Shown here: positions 6,052 through 12,337 of the stretch, piece by piece
Numbering within the stretch: the stretch's first letter is position 1
How the letters are laid out: each line of letters starts with the position of its first letter
Assembly: GCA_003455655.1 (NCBI GenBank)
Contig: DMQP01000034.1
Coordinates: 1-15,925, forward strand
DNA length: 15,925 bases
From: Treponema sp.
GTDB taxonomy: Bacteria > Spirochaetota > Spirochaetia > Treponematales > Treponemataceae
Direction of reading: 5' to 3'
The notes under the pieces: model-generated
Told to the model about the DNA's origin: nothing
Seen by the model: the letters and a program-made list of their open reading frames with translations, nothing else
Database searches by the model: none
Translations under genes and position numbers: made by a program

Positions 6052-8067
6052 ATGGCACTGACATTGGCAGAAAAAATCATTCAAGCACACATTATTCCCG
6101 GTTCACTTTCATTTACCAAGGGAGTTCCTATAGAACGAGGCATAGACATTGCAATCAAAATAGATCAGACATTGACTCAAGACGCAACAGGTACCATGAC
6201 TTACCTTCAGTTTGAAACAATTGGGGTTCCCCGCGTAAAGACTGAACTTTCTGTAAGTTATGTTGACCACAATACTTTGCAGACAGACTTTAAAAATCAT
6301 GACGACCACCGTTATTTGCAAAGTGTTGCTGCAAAGTACGGTCTGTATTTTTCTCGTGCAGGAAACGGTGTTTGTCACCAAGTACACATTGAACACTTTG
6401 GAAAACCAGGCAAGACTCTTTTAGGAAGCGACAGTCACACTCCCACTGGTGGCGGAATTGGCATGATTTCTATTGGTGCTGGCGGAATTGACGTTGCTGT
6501 TGCTATGGGTGGAGGAGCTTTCCATCTTGCTATGCCAAAGATTTTTGGTGTTAAGCTGACAGGCACTTTGCAGAAAGGCGTTGGTGCAAAAGACATTATT
6601 CTTGAAGTTCTGCGCAGAGAAAGCGTAAAAGGTGGCGTTGGTGCAATATACGAATACTTTGGCGAAGGAGTTTCAAGTCTTACTGTTCCCCAGAGAGCAA
6701 CCGTAACTAACATGGGTGCAGAACTGGGCGCTACTTGTTCAATTTTCCCCTCTGATGCAACAACTCAAAAATTCCTTGCAAGCATGGGTCGTGAATCTGA
6801 CTGGACAGAACAAAAGGCAGATGAAGGCGCATCTTACGACAAAATAATTGAAATTAATCTTTCTGAACTTAAACCACTGGCAGCATGTCCTCATTCACCA
6901 GATGCAGTAAAACCGGTAAGCGAACTTGCGGGCACTGTGGTAACTCAGGTTGCAATAGGCAGTTGTACAAACTCTTCTCTCGATGACCTTGCAGCGGTTG
7001 CAGCAATTGTACGCGGAAAGCACATTGCTCCGGGAGTAGAAGCAGGTATTGCCCCTGGTAGCCGAGCAACACTGATGATGGCAGACAAAGCTGGCATTTT
7101 AGGAGATTTAATAAAAGCAGGATTCCGTATTTTGGAAAGCGCCTGTGGTCCTTGTATTGGCATGGGCTTTGCTCCTAACTCTCAGGGAGTGTCTTTGCGC
7201 ACCTTTAACCGTAACTTCAAGGGAAGAAGCGGTACTGCAGATGCTGGTATTTACTTAGTAAGCCCCGAAACTGCTGCAGCAAGTGCCATAACAGGAACTA
7301 TTACCGATGCAACAACCCTTAACTACGAAGACGCAACATACACTCCTCAGGGACGTCGCTCTCTCTTAGACGGAAAAGACAGCCGTCTTGCTATTGGCGA
7401 TGTTATTGAGGCTGCAAGCGATGAAGGTATGCTTATTGCTCCTCTTGATGCAGAAAAAGCATCTCAGGTTGAAATTATACGCGGTCCTAACATTAAACCC
7501 TGTCCTCCTTGCAAAAGCTGTCAAGACAACCTCTGTCTGCCTATTTTGCTTAAAGCCGGGAACAATGTTTCTACAGATGATATTATGCCCGCAGGAACAA
7601 AAGTACTGCCCTTCCGTTCAAACATTCCAGAAATAAGCAAATTCGCTTACGAACGCATAGACCCCGACTTCTACAAAAAAGCAGAAGCTATTAACTTTAG
7701 TGGCTGTGTTGTTGTAGGAGGCGAAAACTTTGGTCAGGGTTCAAGCCGTGAACACGCAGCACTGGGACCCATGTACTTAGGAGTAAGAGCTGTTATTGTA
7801 AAGAGTTTTGCCCGCATTCACAAAGCTAACCTTATCAACTACGGAATTTTACCCATAACCTTTAAAGATCCCGCAGATTATGATCAACTGAATGCAGGAG
7901 ACACTATATCTATAACAGGTATTTTTGACAGTCTCAAAAAAGGTACTCCCTTTATTCTTACGGTAAAGGGAAAAACCTACGAAGGTGTAAACGATTTGTC
8001 TGAACGCAGCAGAAACATTCTGTTGGAAGGCGGACTTGCTTCTTATACACGCAATGGCGGTCAGTAA
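6052..8067 (+). CDS. Aconitate hydratase, shorter bacterial/archaeal type
   Basis: Interconverts citrate and isocitrate through cis-aconitate using a [4Fe-4S] cluster in the cytoplasm. It has 671 residues, shorter than AcnA (about 890) and close to the putative Aquifex-type aconitase group. Near residues 124-147 is GSDSHTPTGGGIGM; cluster ligands are Cys305 (IGSCTNSS), Cys365 and Cys368 (ACGPCIGMG). The swivel domain carries VSTDDIMPAG at 506-515 and the substrate-binding S564-S565-R566 within GQGSSREHA. The end reads ARIHKANLINYGILPITF, as in the family. Two oddities: the linker at 484-495 has four cysteines (C-x2-C-x2-C-x4-C), and the usual TDH of the swivel motif reads TDD (Asp509, Asp510). 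The gene has its own promoter and no metabolic neighbour, which fits a spirochete with a partial TCA route, perhaps for glutamate synthesis. Homoaconitase or isopropylmalate isomerase are less likely, since both domains are fused in aconitase order. Confidence 0.93.
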   Translation: MALTLAEKIIQAHIIPGSLSFTKGVPIERGIDIAIKIDQTLTQDATGTMTYLQFETIGVPRVKTELSVSYVDHNTLQTDFKNHDDHRYLQSVAAKYGLYFSRAGNGVCHQVHIEHFGKPGKTLLGSDSHTPTGGGIGMISIGAGGIDVAVAMGGGAFHLAMPKIFGVKLTGTLQKGVGAKDIILEVLRRESVKGGVGAIYEYFGEGVSSLTVPQRATVTNMGAELGATCSIFPSDATTQKFLASMGRESDWTEQKADEGASYDKIIEINLSELKPLAACPHSPDAVKPVSELAGTVVTQVAIGSCTNSSLDDLAAVAAIVRGKHIAPGVEAGIAPGSRATLMMADKAGILGDLIKAGFRILESACGPCIGMGFAPNSQGVSLRTFNRNFKGRSGTADAGIYLVSPETAAASAITGTITDATTLNYEDATYTPQGRRSLLDGKDSRLAIGDVIEAASDEGMLIAPLDAEKASQVEIIRGPNIKPCPPCKSCQDNLCLPILLKAGNNVSTDDIMPAGTKVLPFRSNIPEISKFAYERIDPDFYKKAEAINFSGCVVVGGENFGQGSSREHAALGPMYLGVRAVIVKSFARIHKANLINYGILPITFKDPADYDQLNAGDTISITGIFDSLKKGTPFILTVKGKTYEGVNDLSERSRNILLEGGLASYTRNGGQ

Positions 8068-8074
8068 AATAACC

Positions 8075-8103
8075 TTGCTTTTTGGTAAAAGGTGGAGTAT
8101 ACT
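8075..8103 (+). promoter_or_regulatory. Promoter of the ComFB-like / Bax inhibitor operon
   Basis: -35 TTGCTT (8075-8080), an exact 17-base spacer and -10 TATACT (8098-8103) predict a start near 8110. GAGGAG follows a few bases before the ATG at 8132. No terminator hairpin separates this promoter from the end of the aconitase gene. Confidence 0.6.
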
Positions 8104-8131
8104 TTTAAGAACACGAATGAGGAGTTTTTAG

Positions 8132-8857
8132 ATGATTAACATCCATAACATAATGGAAGAACAGGTTATAACCCGCGTAAATGAACTATACGATACTGTA
8201 AAAGAAAGCAAGGCAGCCTGGCTTTCTTGTGACTGCGAAAGTTGCCGTTTGGACACCGTATGTTATGTCCTTAACCGAATTTTTCCCCATTATGTCGTAA
8301 GCGGTCGTGGTGTAACCCACAATGTTGTATTTCTTAATGACTCTCAGATTGGCGCAGATATTGACAAACTGACCGTAGAAGGAATGCATCTTGTTAGTTC
8401 GGCAAAAAGACCCTACCACAAAAGCTCTACAAAAGTTTCGGATGCAGTTCCCGAACAAAACACACCCGTATACAACTTTCCTACTTTTATGGGAAATGTC
8501 TTTGACGGCTCTACCTTCGAACCTTTAGTTAACGCATCTGTAACACTCAAAATTGAAGGCGAAATTGCTCAGATGATGGATGTAACCTGGTCTAACCCTT
8601 GCAAAACCTTTAAGGCAACTCAGGGAAGTTATTCATTTTGGGCAAAACCTGTTGTCGAAACAAAAGAAGGCGAAAGTAAGCTCTTCCATTTTACCATTCA
8701 AGTAGAAGCAGAAGGCTACACTCCCGTAACCTATGCATTCTCTGTTCCTCTGGTAAGTGAATGTTTTGACCGTCGCGAAGTAAATTCAACCTACAGCCTC
8801 AAAGTGCAGGATTTGTTCCTCTTCCGCGAAGATGTAGACAATCCTATGGAGAACTAA
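8132..8857 (+). CDS. ComFB-family protein fused to a carboxypeptidase-regulatory/Ig-like beta domain
   Basis: A 241-residue protein with no signal peptide. Residues 3-70 match the late-competence ComFB pattern: NIMEEQVITRVNELY, then a cysteine cluster C33-x-C35-x2-C38 with C44, and LDTVCYVLNRIFPHYVVSGRG. B. subtilis ComFB is a dimer with a cysteine zinc site, and cyanobacterial relatives have been reported as cyclic-dinucleotide receptors; both are family knowledge, not shown here. Residues about 71-108 form a linker. Residues about 109-230 look like a beta sandwich of the carboxypeptidase-regulatory type (MGNVFDGSTFEPLVNASVTL, then GSYSFWAKP, FTIQVEAEGYTPVTY and YSLKVQDLFL). That domain is usually extracytoplasmic, so a cytoplasmic fusion is unusual. 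The start has GAGGAG upstream. The Bax inhibitor gene begins two bases after the stop, so the two are co-expressed. Confidence 0.75.
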   Translation: MINIHNIMEEQVITRVNELYDTVKESKAAWLSCDCESCRLDTVCYVLNRIFPHYVVSGRGVTHNVVFLNDSQIGADIDKLTVEGMHLVSSAKRPYHKSSTKVSDAVPEQNTPVYNFPTFMGNVFDGSTFEPLVNASVTLKIEGEIAQMMDVTWSNPCKTFKATQGSYSFWAKPVVETKEGESKLFHFTIQVEAEGYTPVTYAFSVPLVSECFDRREVNSTYSLKVQDLFLFREDVDNPMEN

Positions 8858-8859
8858 AG

Positions 8860-9585
8860 ATGACTGCTGCAACTCAGTACATAGCATATCAGGCAACCGA
8901 AGATGAAAAACGCCGCTTTTTAAGTCGCACCTACGGTTGGATGGCCCTGGCACTGGTTATTTCTGCAGCAACCGCTTATTTTGTTTCTGGTAACCCAACA
9001 CTGCTAAAGCTTTTGTGGGGAGGAAAGGCAATTGGATTTTGGGTTCTTGCCATTAGCGAAATTGCTTTAGTTTTCATTCTTTCCATGAATGTTCACCGCT
9101 TTAAAAGTGGAACCGTTAAGTTCTTTTTTGTTCTCTATTCTATTATAAACGGCGCAACACTTGCTTCTGTTTTTGCCTTGTTTAGCATGCACGACATAAC
9201 TCAGGCATTTTTGTGTGCTGCCCTTTTGTATGGAGCTATGAGTCTCTTTGGCATGAAGACAGGAAAAAATCTTGCCTCATGGGGACGCTATTTGCTTATG
9301 GCTCTTTTGGGCTTAGTTATTGTGGCTGTGGTTAACATGGTCATAACGCTCATTACCAAACAAACACTTACTTGGATTGACTGGGTTATAGATATAGCAA
9401 CAATAGTTATCTTCACCGGTCTTACTGCATACGACTCTCAGAAAATTCTCCGTGCAGCAGAACATGCAGACGGAAGTGAAGCATTTCAAAAGCTTGCTGT
9501 CTACGGAGCACTCGATCTCTACCTTGACTTTATAAACATCTTCCTTGCAATACTACGCATCTTTGGTCGCGTTCGTAAAAACTAA
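8860..9585 (+). CDS. Bax inhibitor-1 (BI-1/YetJ/YbhL) family membrane protein
   Basis: A 241-residue integral inner-membrane protein with about seven hydrophobic segments (about 24-43, 58-76, 86-108, 114-131, 142-165, 174-195 and 216-237). The family hallmarks are the loop TGLTAYDSQKI with Asp192 and the C-terminal helix ALDLYLDFINIFLAILRIFG with Asp219 and Asp223. In B. subtilis YetJ, paired Asp residues in these helices form a pH-sensitive calcium-leak switch, so a calcium/proton leak role is plausible. The ATG lies two bases after the ComFB-like stop, with GGAG 8-9 bases upstream inside that gene. Only a shared hairpin lies between it and rpsD. Confidence 0.93.
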   Translation: MTAATQYIAYQATEDEKRRFLSRTYGWMALALVISAATAYFVSGNPTLLKLLWGGKAIGFWVLAISEIALVFILSMNVHRFKSGTVKFFFVLYSIINGATLASVFALFSMHDITQAFLCAALLYGAMSLFGMKTGKNLASWGRYLLMALLGLVIVAVVNMVITLITKQTLTWIDWVIDIATIVIFTGLTAYDSQKILRAAEHADGSEAFQKLAVYGALDLYLDFINIFLAILRIFGRVRKN

Positions 9586-9617
9586 AATCTGTTAGAAAGA
9601 AAAAACTCAAAGAACAT

Positions 9618-9652
9618 AAAAAAAGGCATCCTGTTTGAAGTCAGGATGCCTT
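9618..9652 (-). terminator. Rho-independent terminator of rpsD
   Basis: The 11-bp stem AAGGCATCCTG (9623-9633) pairs with CAGGATGCCTT (9642-9652) around an 8-base loop. On the minus strand it is followed by a run of seven T (complement of A 9618-9624), a textbook terminator for rpsD. On the plus strand the hairpin follows the Bax inhibitor gene but has only a weak T tract, so it may serve that gene less efficiently. Confidence 0.9.
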
Positions 9653-9673
9653 CATAGTTTACTCTACTAACTA

Positions 9674-10267
9674 TTACTTAGAGTAGAATTCAACAACCAG
9701 CTGGTCGTTAATCTGTACGGGGATTTCTTCACGCTGAGGCAGGCTTACCAGCTTAGCAGAGAAGTTAGCTTCATCGCGTTCCAAGTAAGGAAGCGGAGCT
9801 TTGTTGTCAGACAGGAAGCAAGCCTTAAACTGGTCGTTCTTGCGTGACTTTTCGCACAAAGAAATTTCTGAACCAACTTTTACAGTCATTGAAGGAATTG
9901 TTTCTTTCTTTCCGTTTACCATAACATGACCGTGGGTAACCATCTGGCGTGCCATGCGGATTGAGTTTGCAAAACCAATGCGATAAACCAGGTTGTCTAA
10001 GCGACATTCCAAGTTAACGATAAGTATTGCACCAGTCTTTCCTTCTGATTTAGCAGCAATAGCAAAACAGCGGCGCAACTGTTTTTCAAGCAGTCCGTAG
10101 TATGCCTTTACCTTCTGTTTTTCCATAAGCTGAAGACCGTATTCAGATACCTTCTTTGTCTTTTTGAAAGCGGGATCTCCGGCGCGTTTCATTGCCTTGG
10201 GGTTTCCACAAACATTTACACCCAGGCGTCTGCATTCCTTAAAACGAGGGCCTCTTCTTGTAGCCAT
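9674..10267 (-). CDS. rpsD: 30S ribosomal protein S4
   Basis: A primary 16S rRNA-binding protein of the small subunit, needed for early 30S assembly and decoding accuracy. It has 197 residues, within the usual 195-210. I place the start at the ATG at 10267 (MATRRGPRFKECRRLGVNV), with AAGGAG 10 bases upstream. The longer in-frame ORF to 10357 would translate the leader. The N-terminal domain lacks the full zinc-type cysteine set (only Cys12 and Cys20). The S4 RNA-binding domain is clear: ECRLDNLVYRIGFANSIRMA, then RQMVTHGHVMVNGKK. It stands alone rather than in the alpha operon, with its own promoter, leader and terminator, which suggests independent autoregulation. Confidence 0.97.
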   Translation of the reverse strand: MATRRGPRFKECRRLGVNVCGNPKAMKRAGDPAFKKTKKVSEYGLQLMEKQKVKAYYGLLEKQLRRCFAIAAKSEGKTGAILIVNLECRLDNLVYRIGFANSIRMARQMVTHGHVMVNGKKETIPSMTVKVGSEISLCEKSRKNDQFKACFLSDNKAPLPYLERDEANFSAKLVSLPQREEIPVQINDQLVVEFYSK

Positions 10268-10371
10268 AGTTTTTTTGCTCCTTAAGATACAATTAGATGG
10301 TGCCGTTCCGTCGAAATCTTCAGCCGTGAACCAGAGGGGGTTCGTAAGGATTCGCAAAGTAGCAACATCAG
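10268..10371 (-). promoter_or_regulatory. rpsD 5' leader, possible S4 autoregulatory site
   Basis: About 100 transcribed bases are predicted between the rpsD promoter and its ATG, much longer than other leaders in this window. A small hairpin, GAACC (10343-10339) with GGTTC (10332-10328), is visible, followed by a GC-richer stretch and then the AT-rich ribosome binding region. Solitary rpsD genes in other bacteria are controlled by S4 binding to the leader. A similar role here is inference. Confidence 0.4.
10278..10283 (-). promoter_or_regulatory. Ribosome binding site deciding the rpsD start
   Basis: AAGGAG on the minus strand ends 10 bases before the ATG at 10267 and is the only good Shine-Dalgarno near any candidate start of this gene. 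Confidence 0.8.
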
Positions 10372-10374
10372 TGC

Positions 10375-10406
10375 ACTATACTATCATTTTATGCAATCTT
10401 TGACAA
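10375..10406 (-). promoter_or_regulatory. rpsD promoter
   Basis: -35 TTGTCA (10406-10401), a 17-base spacer and -10 TAGTAT (10383-10378). An overlapping TATAGT (10380-10375) is an alternative -10 with a longer, 20-base spacer. The predicted start is near 10370. The -35 lies 10 bases from the divergent -35 of the mutase gene. Confidence 0.6.
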
Positions 10407-10415
10407 GTACTTACC

Positions 10416-10444
10416 TTGCACAGAAAGATTTATGAGTGTATACT
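10416..10444 (+). promoter_or_regulatory. Promoter of the first phosphohexomutase gene
   Basis: -35 TTGCAC (10416-10421), a 17-base spacer and -10 TATACT (10439-10444). The predicted start site, about 10451-10452, coincides with the ATG at 10452. A perfect TTGACA at 10400-10405 lies upstream but has no -10 at proper distance. Confidence 0.55.
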
Positions 10445-10451
10445 AAAACAC

Positions 10452-12260
10452 ATGGATCACAACATGATTTTATCTGCTTCTGGCTGGCGCAAAGTTTTTG
10501 CTGCAAGCGGAAATGGAGAAAGTAAAACAAAAGAAATTGGAAGAACTAACGAATGTCTCTGTGCACTCATTGCTAAGACCTTTGCCCAATACATTACTGT
10601 TCAGACGGGGAAAAAATCTCCTCAAGTAGTTATTGCCCGCGACACTCGCCCTACTGGACAAAAAATTGCAGATATTGTCATACGAACACTATTGGGCTGT
10701 GGCATAAAAGTTCAATACCTTGACATTGCCTCTGCTCCAGAAGTTATGGCATATGCACGTACTCTCGATGGATTTTTATACATATCGGCAAGTCATAATC
10801 CGGTAGGACATAACGGCATAAAGTTTGGTCTTAACGACGGTGGCGTTATTCCCGGACCTGAAGCAAAAAAACTTGCTGACTCATTTTGCGAAAAATGCAA
10901 TGCTCCTAATGCAAAAGAACAGGCAAACTTGCTTATCAATTCGGCAGCAGAAAAAGATGTTGCACAAGTATACAAAAACAGTCCTAAGTTTAAAAAAGCT
11001 GCACTGGAAAGTTACAACCGATTTATAAAAACAGTTATTACTGGAACTGAAAACACAAAAGCTCAAGATGCTCTTTTTGCACAAATAGAAAAATCGGTAC
11101 AAGAAAAACCGCTTGCTATTGTCTGCGACATGAACGGTTCTTCCCGCGCAGCATGTATAGACAAAAATTTTATTGAGGAACAAGGACTTCACTTTACTTC
11201 ATTCAACGACACACCAGGCGACATAGTTCACGCAATTATTCCTGAACCAGAAAACCTTATTTACTGTGCACAAAAAATGCAAGAACTTCAGGGCATGGGT
11301 ATGAAAGATGTTCTTCTGGGTTACATGCCCGACTGTGATGGAGACCGTGGAAACATTGTTTACTGGAATGAAAAAGAAAGAACAGCTCTTCCCATTCGTG
11401 CACAAGAAGTTTTTGCTCTCTGTGTACTTTCAGAACTTTCTTTTGAACTGTGGAAACGCAATCAAAAACAGGGCGACAAAAAAATGCTTGCTGTTGCCGT
11501 AAACTGTCCAACATCTATGCGCATAGATGAAATTGCTCATGCCTTTGGAGCACAAGTATTCCGTGCAGAAGTTGGGGAGGCAAATGTAGTAAATCTTGCG
11601 CGAAAAAAACGTGAAGAAGGATTTTGTGTTCGCATTTTAGGAGAAGGTTCTAACGGCGGAAACATTACCTATCCTTCAAGTGTACGAGATCCTCTTGCAT
11701 CTATTTTTGCACTGGTTAAACTGCTTACACTTCGCGACCAAACACAAAAAGACGGCAGTATTCAAAAAGGACTCTTTCACTTATGGTGCGAAAAAAGCGG
11801 ACAGGAGTCACTGTACCACAATGACTTTACACTCAGCGACATTATTGCATCTCTTCCTGAATACACAACAACAGGCGTAAGCGAAGAAAGAGCATTACTT
11901 CAAGTTGCAACAGAAGACAAAAGTCGACTTAAACTTCGCTTTCAACGCTTTTTCCAAAACGAGTGGACAAAACGCAAAGTTGAACTAGAAGAAAAATACG
12001 GCATTGTTTCCTACGATGCAGTTACCACAAATGGACTTACACAAATAGAAAATGCTCAAGACTGGTGCAACGGAAGCGGCGGTCTAAAGATACGCTTTTT
12101 TGACAAAGACCAACAAGCAATAGCCTTTATTTGGATGCGCCCCAGTGGAACAGAACCCGTGTTTAGAATTATGTGTGATGTAAAAGGGAACAGTCCTAAC
12201 GAAGAGGCATCGCTTCTTGAATGGGAAACTTCGCTTATAAAAAAAGCAGATTCTATATAA
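10452..12260 (+). CDS. Phosphohexomutase (phosphoglucomutase/phosphomannomutase superfamily), divergent
   Basis: An alpha-D-phosphohexomutase moving phosphate between C1 and C6 of a hexose phosphate. It has 602 residues, long compared with the 440-470 of PMM/PGM. All four functional loops are visible: catalytic S114-H115-N116-P117 (ISASHNPVGHNGIKFG), the metal loop D294-C-D296-G-D298-R299, the sugar-specificity loop GEGSNGG (397-403) and the phosphate loop RPSGTEP from R563. The specificity loop lacks the GE-S-G-H form of PMM/PGM and resembles the EGNGG/EENGG loops of GlmM-like or archaeal mutases, so the substrate is open. The extra length lies mainly at about 150-240 and in a C-terminal segment at about 430-530. 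I choose the ATG at 10452; a TTG at 10416 lies in the -35 box, and the ATG at 10464 is possible. No Shine-Dalgarno is present. Confidence 0.85.
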   Translation: MDHNMILSASGWRKVFAASGNGESKTKEIGRTNECLCALIAKTFAQYITVQTGKKSPQVVIARDTRPTGQKIADIVIRTLLGCGIKVQYLDIASAPEVMAYARTLDGFLYISASHNPVGHNGIKFGLNDGGVIPGPEAKKLADSFCEKCNAPNAKEQANLLINSAAEKDVAQVYKNSPKFKKAALESYNRFIKTVITGTENTKAQDALFAQIEKSVQEKPLAIVCDMNGSSRAACIDKNFIEEQGLHFTSFNDTPGDIVHAIIPEPENLIYCAQKMQELQGMGMKDVLLGYMPDCDGDRGNIVYWNEKERTALPIRAQEVFALCVLSELSFELWKRNQKQGDKKMLAVAVNCPTSMRIDEIAHAFGAQVFRAEVGEANVVNLARKKREEGFCVRILGEGSNGGNITYPSSVRDPLASIFALVKLLTLRDQTQKDGSIQKGLFHLWCEKSGQESLYHNDFTLSDIIASLPEYTTTGVSEERALLQVATEDKSRLKLRFQRFFQNEWTKRKVELEEKYGIVSYDAVTTNGLTQIENAQDWCNGSGGLKIRFFDKDQQAIAFIWMRPSGTEPVFRIMCDVKGNSPNEEASLLEWETSLIKKADSI

Positions 12261-12261
12261 C

Positions 12262-12290
12262 TTTTTTTTTGCCTGCACTGGAAAAAAAAA
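12262..12290. repeat. T9/A9 inverted repeat between the two mutase genes
   Basis: Nine T (12262-12270), an 11-base GC-richer centre (gcctgcactgg) and nine A (12282-12290). Pairing would give a weak AT stem topped by CC/GG. The T run is on the 5' arm, so it is not a standard plus-strand terminator. The A tract abuts the promoter region of the second mutase gene and could act as a bent or UP-like element. Confidence 0.6.
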
Positions 12291-12298
12291 TGCAAATA

Positions 12299-12307
12299 TG
12301 CTACAAT
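12299..12307 (+). promoter_or_regulatory. Extended -10 promoter of the second phosphohexomutase gene
   Basis: TGC followed by TACAAT (12302-12307) is an extended -10 element. Only a poor -35 (TGGAAA at 12279-12284, 17-base spacing) precedes it, with the A9 tract in between. The predicted start is near 12314, giving a leader of about 24 bases that contains the AAGGAAGGA ribosome binding site before the ATG at 12338. Confidence 0.5.
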
Positions 12308-12337
12308 GCGCGCGATTGAACTCATAAGGAAGGATGT

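Noticed and set aside
10268..10357. 30-residue N-terminal extension of S4
   Set aside because: S4 normally begins M-A-x-x-x-G-P. AAGGAG directly precedes 10267, and the extension is leader RNA read in frame.
10416..10451. TTG start for the first mutase
   Set aside because: The TTG is part of the -35 element and would lie upstream of the predicted transcript.
12262..12290. Rho-independent terminator for the first mutase gene
   Set aside because: The T tract is on the 5' side and the hairpin is almost all A-T, so it lacks the GC stem followed by T run.
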